Shown here: positions 54,563 through 62,726 of the stretch, in pieces | Position numbering within the stretch: position 1 is the stretch's first letter | How the letters are laid out: each line of letters opens with the position of its first letter | NCBI RefSeq assembly: GCF_002831645.1 | Contig: NZ_CP025117.1 | Location: 999,514-1,063,513, forward strand | Length of the DNA stretch: 64,000 nucleotides | Reading direction: 5' to 3' | From: Olleya sp. Bg11-27 | GTDB taxonomy: Bacteria; Bacteroidota; Bacteroidia; Flavobacteriales; Flavobacteriaceae | Notes under the pieces: generated by a model | Told to the model about the DNA's origin: nothing | Database searches by the model: none | What the model saw: the letters and a program-made list of their open reading frames with translations, nothing else | Program-made: the position numbers and the translations under genes

Positions 54563-55471
54563 ATGATTGTAAGGTCCCAAGTCTATAGTCTAAGGTTAGT
54601 TATTGTTGCACTTTCAACATTACTATGTGCTTTAGGTTATTACAGTTATACTAATTATACTTCTTTAAACGAGTATCATGAATTCTTATTGAATGAGAAT
54701 GCTTCTGTGGAAGCAGAGCTTAATCAAATGGTGATGAATTATGATATGCTGGAAGTCGATAATAGAGATTTACAGGCGAGATTAGATGATTCTAAAATTA
54801 GAATTTCTCGTATTTTAGACTCTGTTAAGTACTTAAAGCCAGACGTGTATCTTGTGTCTCATTACAAGAAACAATTAGAGGTTTTAAAGGATGAAAACAA
54901 TAAAATATACCTTTTAGTAGAGCAGTTAAATGCAGAGAATGTATTTTTGAAAGAAGAAGCTATTCGCGTTAATACGGAGCTAGATCAAACCATTTATGTT
55001 TCTAAATCTTTGAAGACCGAGAATTCTACATTGTCTAGAATCAATGATAAGTTTAAACGTCAAATAAATAAAGCAAAAGCTTTAAGTGTTAAAAATGTGC
55101 TAACAGAAGGTGTTAGACGTGTTACAAATAGTGGTAGAATTAAAAGTACACTATCGGCAAGACGCGCTAGAAAAATAAATGTGTGTTTTACAATTCCAGA
55201 AAATAAATTTGCAGCTAAAGGAAAAAAAGAATTATTCATTCAAATTCTAGATCCTTCTAATAATGTGGTAGGAGATAGAGGGGTTATTAATGTTGGAGAG
55301 CAGTCTTTGATTTTTAGTGAGCAGTTAGTTGTAGATTATGAGAATGTTAGTTTGCAAGAATGTGTTTTTATAGAACCTTTACCAGGTGAGCCTTTTCAAA
55401 AAGGAAGCTATTTTATTTCAATTTATCATCAAAACACGTTAATAGGTAAAACGACCATGGAGCTTAAATAA
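54563..55471 (+). CDS. Membrane-anchored coiled-coil protein, paralogue A
   Basis: One N-terminal hydrophobic helix (LRLVIVALSTLLCALGYYSY) then about 150 residues of coiled coil (ARLDDSKIRISRILDSVKYL, KRQINKAKALSVKNVLTEGV) and a C-terminal beta domain with NVCFTIPENKFAAKGKKELF, IQILDPSNNVVGD and GSYFISIYHQNTLIGKT. It is the twin of the next gene in length, layout and motif order. Function is unknown; the shape suggests a periplasmic spacer with a globular head. Confidence 0.65.
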   Translation: MIVRSQVYSLRLVIVALSTLLCALGYYSYTNYTSLNEYHEFLLNENASVEAELNQMVMNYDMLEVDNRDLQARLDDSKIRISRILDSVKYLKPDVYLVSHYKKQLEVLKDENNKIYLLVEQLNAENVFLKEEAIRVNTELDQTIYVSKSLKTENSTLSRINDKFKRQINKAKALSVKNVLTEGVRRVTNSGRIKSTLSARRARKINVCFTIPENKFAAKGKKELFIQILDPSNNVVGDRGVINVGEQSLIFSEQLVVDYENVSLQECVFIEPLPGEPFQKGSYFISIYHQNTLIGKTTMELK

Positions 55472-55628
55472 GGGTTTAGTCTTAGAGTTATATGTCTAAC
55501 TAGAAATACGTTACTAAAAGTTATTTTTGCCCAATTATTTTAGTTAAACATTTTTTTTGCCTCTTTATCGATTTTAAATACATTCTTAATTATTTATTCA
55601 ATAGTTTTAGCATGAAATTAATTGAATA

Positions 55629-56534
55629 ATGATCGTTATCCCGCATACTTACAACCATAGATTAATAATTGGTTCCTTGGTTATTGCTTTTGTAGTCTTA
55701 GGCTCGTATAGTTATCTTAACTATGATAAGTTGGAAGATTATACGTCTTATGTTGCTCAAGAAAAGAAACTTTTAGAAAATGAATTATCAGAAATGATAA
55801 CGCGTTATGATAAAGTTCAAGTTGATAGTGAGTCGCTAAATATTAAGTTAGAGCAATCTAAATTTAAAATAAAACGTATATTAGATTCTGTAAAAACATT
55901 ACAACCAAGCGCCGCACTATTAGATTTATATCGATCTAAAATCAAGAGTTTACAAAAAGAAAAAGAGGAGGTGTTAGGTTTGGTATCCAAGCTTAAAAAA
56001 GAAAATGAGCGCTTAGCTTTAAAAGCAGAGAAAATAGAACAAGATCTTTTAGGTGTTAAAGGTGTAAGGAGTGCTTTAAAAGTTAAGAATAAAGGTTTAA
56101 CTTCTATTAATAATACGCTGTCTAAAAAAATAGAAGACGCTAGTCATCTAGAAATAGAAGAGCTAAATGCAAAGGCGGTTAAGCGGATAACAAGAAAACG
56201 AATTGTAAGTACAGATAAATCGCATAAAGCAAACAAGCTTCATGTGGAGTTTACGGTTTCTAAAAATAAATTTGTAGAAGAAGGCGAAAAAGATATTTAC
56301 ATACAAATATTAAATCCTAATAATAATGTTATTGCAGATGAAGGAGTCGTTTTATTTGGTAAACAATCTTTAATTTATAGTAAAAAAATCAAGTTAGATT
56401 ATAAAAATGAAGATGTCAACCTTGACGCAATTATCATTGCAGATGTAGATCAGCCTTTAACAGAAGGTGTTTATTTTGTAAATATTTTTTATGATAATAC
56501 TAGGCTCGGAACTACCTCAATAACACTTCAATAA
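55629..56534 (+). CDS. Membrane-anchored coiled-coil protein, paralogue B
   Basis: It has the same plan as its neighbour: N-terminal anchor (LIIGSLVIAFVVLGSYSYLN), coiled coil with KFKIKRILDSVKTLQPS, and head domain LHVEFTVSKNKFVEEGEKDI, YIQILNPNNNVIADEGV, GVYFVNIFYDN. The heads of the two genes align motif by motif while the coils have diverged, indicating an older tandem duplication. The 157-base gap between them is enough for a separate promoter. Confidence 0.65.
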   Translation: MIVIPHTYNHRLIIGSLVIAFVVLGSYSYLNYDKLEDYTSYVAQEKKLLENELSEMITRYDKVQVDSESLNIKLEQSKFKIKRILDSVKTLQPSAALLDLYRSKIKSLQKEKEEVLGLVSKLKKENERLALKAEKIEQDLLGVKGVRSALKVKNKGLTSINNTLSKKIEDASHLEIEELNAKAVKRITRKRIVSTDKSHKANKLHVEFTVSKNKFVEEGEKDIYIQILNPNNNVIADEGVVLFGKQSLIYSKKIKLDYKNEDVNLDAIIIADVDQPLTEGVYFVNIFYDNTRLGTTSITLQ

Positions 56535-56647
56535 CGTTATTTTTATTGTAAATAAGAACATTATATGTGTAATGGTTTTATTTTTGCTAATACGTGAATA
56601 AATAAATATCTTATATTCGTTTAAATTATCTCTAAAACGCTCTTTTT

Positions 56648-57205
56648 TTGAACAAAATTAATTTTTTAAAAGAATCACTTAAAACTTTAAAAACGTCTGG
56701 GACACTATTTCCTAGTTCTAGATTTTTAGCCTCAAAATTATTAAAAGGGATAGATTTTAGTACTGCTAAACTAATCGTTGAGTTTGGGCCTGGAAATGGT
56801 GTAATTACAAAAGAAATCTTGAAAAGATTGCAACCAGAGGCAACACTTATTACTTTTGAAATAAATGATACTTTTTACAAAGCATTATTAAAAATAGAAG
56901 ATCCTAGATTGATTGTTTCAAATCAATCTGCAGATAAGGTTTTAGAGGTTATAAAACAACATGGTTTTGAATCTACAGACTATATTGTATCTAGCTTGCC
57001 TTTAACTAATATTCCAAAGCCAATTACAGAGGTTATACTGGATAGTGCATTTAAATGTCTAAATTCTAAAGGTTATTTTTTTCAGTTCCAATATAGTTTA
57101 ACCTACTATGCAGCTTTAAAAGAAAAATTTAATGGTAATGTTACTTTAGGCTTCGAGCCTTTAAATGCTCCCCCTGCTTTTGTTTACACTTGTCAAAAAG
57201 ACTAA
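56648..57205 (+). CDS. SAM-dependent methyltransferase (rRNA adenine/phospholipid N-methyltransferase-like)
   Basis: 185 residues with motif I LIVEFGPGNGVITKEIL, an acidic second strand (LITFEINDTF) and a motif IV-like SSLPLTNIPKPI. This places it near the KsgA/PmtA group. Similar short proteins are annotated as phospholipid N-methyltransferases, and the specificity is not decided by sequence. The start is a TTG at 56648, since no ATG precedes motif I in frame. Cytoplasmic or membrane-peripheral. Confidence 0.75.
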   Translation: MNKINFLKESLKTLKTSGTLFPSSRFLASKLLKGIDFSTAKLIVEFGPGNGVITKEILKRLQPEATLITFEINDTFYKALLKIEDPRLIVSNQSADKVLEVIKQHGFESTDYIVSSLPLTNIPKPITEVILDSAFKCLNSKGYFFQFQYSLTYYAALKEKFNGNVTLGFEPLNAPPAFVYTCQKD

Positions 57206-57216
57206 TCGTTTTTTGG

Positions 57217-57246
57217 TTGTACACTTTTATTTATCGTTTATCTTTG
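57217..57246 (+). promoter_or_regulatory. Promoter of the glycyl-tRNA synthetase gene, probably giving a leaderless mRNA
   Basis: TTG at 57217-57219, a 19-base spacer and a perfect TATCTTTG at 57239-57246. The ATG follows only 7 bases later at 57254, so transcription should begin at or within a few bases of the start codon. Confidence 0.7.
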
Positions 57247-57253
57247 TAGTATT

Positions 57254-58795
57254 ATGGCAAACAACGACGATCAATTTAAAAAAGTAATCTCTCACGCAAA
57301 GGAGTATGGTTACGTGTTCCAAAGTAGTGAGATCTACGATGGACTAAGTGCGGTTTATGATTACGCACAAAACGGAGCAGAATTAAAGAAAAATATACGT
57401 GACTATTGGTGGAAAGCGATGGTGCAACTAAATGATAATATTGTAGGTATTGATGCTGCGATATTTATGCATCCAACCACTTGGAAAGCCTCAGGACACG
57501 TTGATGCTTTTAGTGATCCACTTATAGATAATAAAGATTCTAATAAACGCTACAGAGCAGATGTTTTAGTGGAAGACTACTGTCTTAAAATTGAAACTAA
57601 AATAGATAAAGAAGTTGCAAAAGCAGCAAAACGTTTTGGTGATGCTTTTAATAAAGAAGAATTTTTAGCAACTAACGGAAGAGTTGTAGGTTATCAAGAA
57701 AAAATCGATACTATTTTAAAACGTTTAGGTAAATCTTTAGAAGCTGAAGATTTAGCAGATGTTAAAGCATTAATTGAAGAGTTAGAAATAGCTTGTCCTT
57801 TAAGTGGAAGTAGAAACTGGACAGAGGTTAAACAGTTTAATTTGATGTTTGGTACTAAGTTAGGTGCAAGTGCAGAACATGCAATGGATTTATACTTACG
57901 TCCAGAAACAGCGCAAGGTATTTTTGTAAACTTCTTGAATGTACAGAAGACAGGACGAATGAAGATCCCGTTTGGTATTGCACAAACAGGTAAGGCATTT
58001 AGAAATGAGATTGTTGCAAGACAATTTATTTTTAGAATGCGTGAGTTTGAACAAATGGAGATGCAATTTTTTATTAAGCCAGGATCTCAAAAAGAATGGT
58101 TTGAGTATTGGAAAGAAAATAGAATGAAATGGCATAATTCACTTGGCCTAGGTGCTGATAACTACCGTTTTCATGATCATGAAAAATTAGCACACTATGC
58201 TGATGCAGCTACTGATATTGAGTTTAAGTTTCCATTTGGTTTTAAAGAATTAGAAGGAATACACTCACGTACAGATTTTGATTTAAAACAACATGAAGAA
58301 TTTTCAGGTAAAAAACTACAATATTTTGATCATGAAGACAATGCAAGCTATACACCATTCGTCTTAGAAACCTCAATTGGTTTAGATCGTATGTTTTTAG
58401 CCGTATTCTCAAACTCTTTAATGGAAGAGGATCTTGGCGATGGAAAAACAAGGACAGTTTTAAAACTGCCAGCAGTTTTAGCACCTACAAAAGCAGCAAT
58501 ATTTCCATTACTAGCAAAGGATGGTTTACCGGAGGTTGCAAAACAGATTGTTAAAGATTTGAAATGGGACTTTAATGTTATTTACGAAGAGAAAGATACT
58601 GTTGGTAAGCGTTACAGACGTCAGGATGCTAATGGTACTCCATTTTGTATTACTGTAGATCACCAGACTTTAGAAGATAATACCGTTACGATTAGACATA
58701 GAGATACTATGGAACAACATCGTGTTCAGATTTCTGAGCTTAAAGGTATTATTAATAAAGAGGTCGATGTCAAAGAGTGGTTAAAAAAAATGTAA
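57254..58795 (+). CDS. glyS: Glycyl-tRNA synthetase (single-chain class II type)
   Basis: 513 residues with class II motifs: YLRPETAQGIFVNFLN, the motif 2 region RNEIVARQFIFRMREFEQME, and the motif 3 region VLETSIGLDRMFLAVF. The C-terminal anticodon-binding domain has VIYEEKDTVGKRYRRQDANG and ends VKEWLKKM. This is the homodimeric alpha2 enzyme (glyQS type), which charges tRNA-Gly in the cytoplasm. It has a consensus promoter only 7 bases before the ATG and a strong terminator. Confidence 0.95.
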   Translation: MANNDDQFKKVISHAKEYGYVFQSSEIYDGLSAVYDYAQNGAELKKNIRDYWWKAMVQLNDNIVGIDAAIFMHPTTWKASGHVDAFSDPLIDNKDSNKRYRADVLVEDYCLKIETKIDKEVAKAAKRFGDAFNKEEFLATNGRVVGYQEKIDTILKRLGKSLEAEDLADVKALIEELEIACPLSGSRNWTEVKQFNLMFGTKLGASAEHAMDLYLRPETAQGIFVNFLNVQKTGRMKIPFGIAQTGKAFRNEIVARQFIFRMREFEQMEMQFFIKPGSQKEWFEYWKENRMKWHNSLGLGADNYRFHDHEKLAHYADAATDIEFKFPFGFKELEGIHSRTDFDLKQHEEFSGKKLQYFDHEDNASYTPFVLETSIGLDRMFLAVFSNSLMEEDLGDGKTRTVLKLPAVLAPTKAAIFPLLAKDGLPEVAKQIVKDLKWDFNVIYEEKDTVGKRYRRQDANGTPFCITVDHQTLEDNTVTIRHRDTMEQHRVQISELKGIINKEVDVKEWLKKM

Positions 58796-58834
58796 CAATG
58801 CATTGCTTTAAAAAAAGGAATTAACAAATACCAG

Positions 58835-58866
58835 AAAGACCCAAACTTAAAAGTTTGGGTCTTTTT
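58835..58866 (+). terminator. Terminator shared by glyS and the convergent beta-barrel gene
   Basis: AGACCCAAACTT-aa-AAGTTTGGGTCT 12-bp perfect stem followed by T5; A-rich left flank. It lies between two convergent stop codons (58795 and 58884), so it can serve both. Confidence 0.93.
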
Positions 58867-58883
58867 AGTATTTCAGTATCTCG

Positions 58884-59465
58884 TTAGAATCTAATTCCAA
58901 AATTTATTCCAAACCTAGGCTCTACATTATCTAAGTAGTCATCATCAAAACTACCGAGATTTCTTGCAACTTGGCCGTTAACTCCTAAAGTAAATGTGTC
59001 ATTAAATACCCATTTATGACCAATACCAAAACCTAAAGAAAAACCATCTACATCGTAAGAAAATTCTTCCTCTATAGTAGTGTCACTTATGTGATCATAG
59101 TATTGGTATTCGTTAACTGTAACTGTTCCTATTCTAAATTTTGCTTGAGGGTAAAAGAAAAATCCAGCGTGATCTTTTTTATTTGAAAAATAGATAATAT
59201 ATGCTGCTTTAAGACTAATGGCATCAGAGTCTTTTATATATCCAGTATCATAATAAGCATACGTGTCAAAAAATGTTGCGCCAATAAAAAGCGATTGATT
59301 TTTTTCTAAATAACGTTCGTAATTAACGTTAAACGATCCTGCGACTACTAAGTCGAATAAATTAGATGAAATTTCATTTTTTTTTGAGGTTGCATCCATG
59401 GCTTCTTGAGCAAATCCATAAAAGGAGGTCAATAATAAAGCGAATAGTAAATGTGTTTTTTTCAT
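58884..59465 (-). CDS. Outer-membrane beta-barrel protein (193 aa)
   Basis: Signal peptide (MKKTHLLFALLLTSFYGFAQ) and alternating amphipathic strands typical of an 8-stranded barrel (SFNVNYERYLEKNQSLFIGA, AISLKAAYIIYFSN, FSLGFGIGHKWVFN), ending in PRFGINFGIRF with terminal Phe for barrel assembly. This is the small DUF3575/OmpW-like size class. Substrate unknown. It follows the metal-efflux operon on the same strand with a 92-base gap. Confidence 0.75.
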   Translation of the reverse strand: MKKTHLLFALLLTSFYGFAQEAMDATSKKNEISSNLFDLVVAGSFNVNYERYLEKNQSLFIGATFFDTYAYYDTGYIKDSDAISLKAAYIIYFSNKKDHAGFFFYPQAKFRIGTVTVNEYQYYDHISDTTIEEEFSYDVDGFSLGFGIGHKWVFNDTFTLGVNGQVARNLGSFDDDYLDNVEPRFGINFGIRF

Positions 59466-59557
59466 AAATTAGATTGATTAGAGCGTATAACTTATCAAAA
59501 GCCATACCATTACTAGATGCAAAAAGTAGTAAAAGGTTGCGTTAATGAAACTGTGGT

Positions 59558-61555
59558 TTATAAATGGTCTTTATAGCCTAGTAAACGTAAAGCATTCAAA
59601 ACAACCATTATGGTGGAGCCTTCATGAAATACTACAGCGACTCCAATATTGGTTAATCCAAGAATTGTAACAGGAACAAGTATAGCTACAACACCTAAGC
59701 TTATAAAAATATTCTCTTTTATAATGCGTTTAGACGCTCTGCTTAATCCAATAACAAAAGGTAGGCTTTCTATTTTATCAGACATTAACGCAACGTCAGC
59801 AGTTTCTAAAGCGACATCGCTTCCTGCGGCTCCCATAGCAACACTAACGGTGCTTAACGCCATTGCTGGCGCATCATTGACACCATCTCCAACCATGGCG
59901 ATTTTTCCGTCTGTTGCTAATAAATCTTTAATAGCTTCGACTTTATCTTCTGGTAATAAATGTCCTTTTGCTTCTGTTAAGCCTATTTGTTTTGCAATGG
60001 CATCACCAACATTTTGATGATCTCCGGTTAGCATAATCATCCGTTTAATACCAATTGCTTTTAGCCTTTTTAATGTGCTTTCTGCGGTTTGTCTTGGCGT
60101 ATCCATAACGCTAATAATACCTATCACTTCGTTTTTTAAAGCAACCAACATAACGGTATGTCCATGTTGCAAAAGACTATCCATTTTTTTAATTACAGAA
60201 TCTTCAACAGTAATGGTTTCATCTAGCATTAATTTTAGATTACCAATAAGCACTTTGGCGTTGTTGTAAGAGGCAGTAATCCCTTTTCCTTGTATGGCTT
60301 CAATATTTTTAGCAATGCCTTTAAAGCGTATGTTATGTAGCTTTTCAATAGCCTTTGCTATTGCTTTTGCTAGCGGATGATTGCTTAAACTTTCTACTTC
60401 TAAAACAATTTGTAGAAATTCATTTTCATCAAAATTGTTTAAAGCAATCACATTGGTTAATTTTGGCTTTCCTTCGGTTAACGTTCCTGTTTTGTCAAAC
60501 GCAATTGTGGTAATGCTTCCTAAATCTTCTAACGCTTTTCCACCTTTAATTAATACCCCTTTTTGTGCTGCTCTTGCAATTCCGCTAAGGACTGCACTTG
60601 GTGTAGATATTGCCAAAGCACAAGGACTTGCTGCTACCAAAACAGTTATGGCTCTGTATAGGCTTTCGTTAAACGTTTCATCTATAATTAGGTAAGCAAA
60701 ACAGAGCAATCCAACCACTATGATTACTATTGGGACATACCATTTTTCAAACTTTTTGGTTAAGCGTTGGGTTGGCGATTTTTGGGTTTCCACTTCACTC
60801 ACCATTTTAATTAAACGCGCTACTGTTGAGTCTTGACTTAGTTTTAAAACATGTACTTCAATAGTGCTATCTCCGTTTATGGTTCCTGTAAACGCAATAT
60901 GAATTTTATCGATGTGTTTAAATTCCGGTAAATTATCTAAAGTTGCGATTGCTGTTTTGTCAACAGGCATGCTTTCTCCCGTAATGGGGGCTTGATTAAT
61001 ACTACTGTTTCCAGATATGATTACACCATCTGCAGCAATTTTAGTATTTGGTTTTACAACAATGATATCACCAATTTTTAAATTTTCAATAGGAGTTTCA
61101 ATAAGCTGATTTCCATTTTTTAGTAATGCTGTTTTTGGAGATAAATCGCTTAAAGCTTCTATAGATTTTTTAGCTTTATTCATCGCGTAATGTTCTAGCG
61201 CATGACCTAAACTAAATAAAAATAGAAGTAAAGCACCTTCTGTCCAACTGCCAATGTATGCGGCGGCAATAGCAGCTGCAATCATTAAAAAATCGATATC
61301 AAATTGGCCTTTTGGTATTTTTTTTAACGCTTCAATAAAAATGAAATAACCACCAAAAAAGTATGAAACCATGTAGCTTATTAATGAAGCCCAAGCTGGT
61401 AAATCGGTTAGTTTTTCAATAGTAAATCCAGTTACTAAAAAAATACCGCAAAGTATAGCAAAATAGAGTTCTGTTTGTTTACCAAAAATCAAATTATGAC
61501 TGTGGTTATGTCCGCTGTTATTATTATTATTATTATTATTATTATGGTTTTCCAT
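59558..61555 (-). CDS. P1B-type heavy-metal ATPase (P1B-4-like)
   Basis: 665 residues. P-type motifs: TGESMPVDK, phosphorylation site DKTGTLTEG, and GDGVND. The membrane metal site is SPCALAISTPSA, and the last helices carry HEGSTIMVVLNALRLLGY. SPC plus HEG(G/S)T is the signature of subgroup P1B-4 (Co2+, Fe2+ or Zn2+ export), not the CPC of Zn/Cd/Cu pumps. The N-terminus has no CxxC metal domain but an Asn/His tract encoded by an ATT microsatellite near 61519-61545. It exports cytosolic metal. It is 21 bases after the adaptor gene in a metal-efflux operon. Confidence 0.88.
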   Translation of the reverse strand: MENHNNNNNNNNNSGHNHSHNLIFGKQTELYFAILCGIFLVTGFTIEKLTDLPAWASLISYMVSYFFGGYFIFIEALKKIPKGQFDIDFLMIAAAIAAAYIGSWTEGALLLFLFSLGHALEHYAMNKAKKSIEALSDLSPKTALLKNGNQLIETPIENLKIGDIIVVKPNTKIAADGVIISGNSSINQAPITGESMPVDKTAIATLDNLPEFKHIDKIHIAFTGTINGDSTIEVHVLKLSQDSTVARLIKMVSEVETQKSPTQRLTKKFEKWYVPIVIIVVGLLCFAYLIIDETFNESLYRAITVLVAASPCALAISTPSAVLSGIARAAQKGVLIKGGKALEDLGSITTIAFDKTGTLTEGKPKLTNVIALNNFDENEFLQIVLEVESLSNHPLAKAIAKAIEKLHNIRFKGIAKNIEAIQGKGITASYNNAKVLIGNLKLMLDETITVEDSVIKKMDSLLQHGHTVMLVALKNEVIGIISVMDTPRQTAESTLKRLKAIGIKRMIMLTGDHQNVGDAIAKQIGLTEAKGHLLPEDKVEAIKDLLATDGKIAMVGDGVNDAPAMALSTVSVAMGAAGSDVALETADVALMSDKIESLPFVIGLSRASKRIIKENIFISLGVVAILVPVTILGLTNIGVAVVFHEGSTIMVVLNALRLLGYKDHL

Positions 61556-61576
61556 AGTAGTTGTTTTAAGTCTTAA

Positions 61577-62722
61577 TTAATGATTATGGCCACCGTCACT
61601 TTCATTTAATAGCATACTATTTCCTTTTACCAGAATTTGTCTGTCTTTTAAAAGGCTAGCGTTTAAAACTTCAACAGTGTTTTCTGTTTGTTTTCCAAGC
61701 TCTAATTTAACTTTTTCTAAATGAAACTCGTCTCCATGTGCTTCTTCTAAAACTAAAACATAAAAGTCATTTCCAACTTCAATAATAGCTTCTTTAGGCA
61801 GTCCAATACTTTTGATGCTATCAATAATAATATCAGCATCAACAAACATCCCAACAATAAAATGCTCTTTGTCATTATCTACGTGTCCATGTACTTTTAC
61901 GCGTCTAGTTTGCTCGTCAATAGTGGTTCCAACAAGATGGACTTCTGCTTCAAAGGTTTTGTCCGAAGCTTCTGGAATTTTGAATAGAATTTTTTGATCT
62001 TTCTTAATTTGCATAATGTCTTTTTCGAAGACCGATAACTCTAAGTGAATATGGTCAATATCTACAATTTCCATGATAACATCGCTAGGCGAAACATAGG
62101 TTCCGTTGCTGACATTAACCTTTGTAACGTGACCAGAAATTGGGGCGTATAGATTTATAGTCGAAGTTATGCGTCCTTGTTCTACATTACTCGGATTAAT
62201 ATTTAATATTTGTAATTTTTTACGCAGTCCATTATAATGGGCACGGTTACTTTTGTACGCACTTTCAGCTTTTAAGTAGTTTTTTTCGGAAGTAATTTTT
62301 TCTTCAAACAATGTTTTTTGTCTGTTGAATTCCGATTTTAAGTAATTTAATTGCTCTGAAACTTCCAAGTAATTTTGCTGTAGCTCAACAAATTCTGGAT
62401 TTTTTAGAGTGACTAATAATTGTCCTTTTTTTACTTGATCCCCGATTAATAATGGTGTTTTTGTAATATAACCACCGCTAAAAGTAGTGATGCTTGATTT
62501 GTTGTGTGGCGGTACATCTATCATTCCGTTTACTTTTACGGTTTCACTAAAAGCATATTCCGCTAACGTACCAAATGCCATTTTTTCGCCTTCAAACTGT
62601 GCTTCTGTAATGGTTATGTCGTCATTATGTGATTCTGTTTCAGGCGTGCTTTCTGCTGTTTTTTCTGAATTTCCGCAGGCTACTAAAACCAGTGAAAATA
62701 ATAGGATATATATCTTGTTCAT
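61577..62722 (-). CDS. Efflux RND periplasmic adaptor (CusB/CzcB-like) lipoprotein
   Basis: Lipobox LVLVAC near residue 16. The barrel-sandwich/lipoyl halves (FSGGYITKTPLLIGDQVKKG, NLYAPISGHVTKVNVSNGTY) flank a coiled hairpin, and a C-terminal beta-barrel part contains VHLVGTTIDEQTRRVKVHG. A His-containing tail (SDGGHNH) fits a metal pump. It links the inner-membrane RND transporter to the TolC channel. It starts 4 bases after the stop of the RND-TolC fusion gene and precedes the P-type ATPase gene. Confidence 0.9.
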   Translation of the reverse strand: MNKIYILLFSLVLVACGNSEKTAESTPETESHNDDITITEAQFEGEKMAFGTLAEYAFSETVKVNGMIDVPPHNKSSITTFSGGYITKTPLLIGDQVKKGQLLVTLKNPEFVELQQNYLEVSEQLNYLKSEFNRQKTLFEEKITSEKNYLKAESAYKSNRAHYNGLRKKLQILNINPSNVEQGRITSTINLYAPISGHVTKVNVSNGTYVSPSDVIMEIVDIDHIHLELSVFEKDIMQIKKDQKILFKIPEASDKTFEAEVHLVGTTIDEQTRRVKVHGHVDNDKEHFIVGMFVDADIIIDSIKSIGLPKEAIIEVGNDFYVLVLEEAHGDEFHLEKVKLELGKQTENTVEVLNASLLKDRQILVKGNSMLLNESDGGHNH

Positions 62723-62726
62723 CTCT

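Noticed and set aside
60381-60695. Plus-strand frames across the P-type ATPase
   Set aside because: All ATPase motifs are on the minus strand in one uninterrupted frame.
61519-61545. ATT microsatellite as a possible phase-variable switch
   Set aside because: Repeat unit is 3 bp, so length changes only alter the number of Asn residues and do not shift frame.
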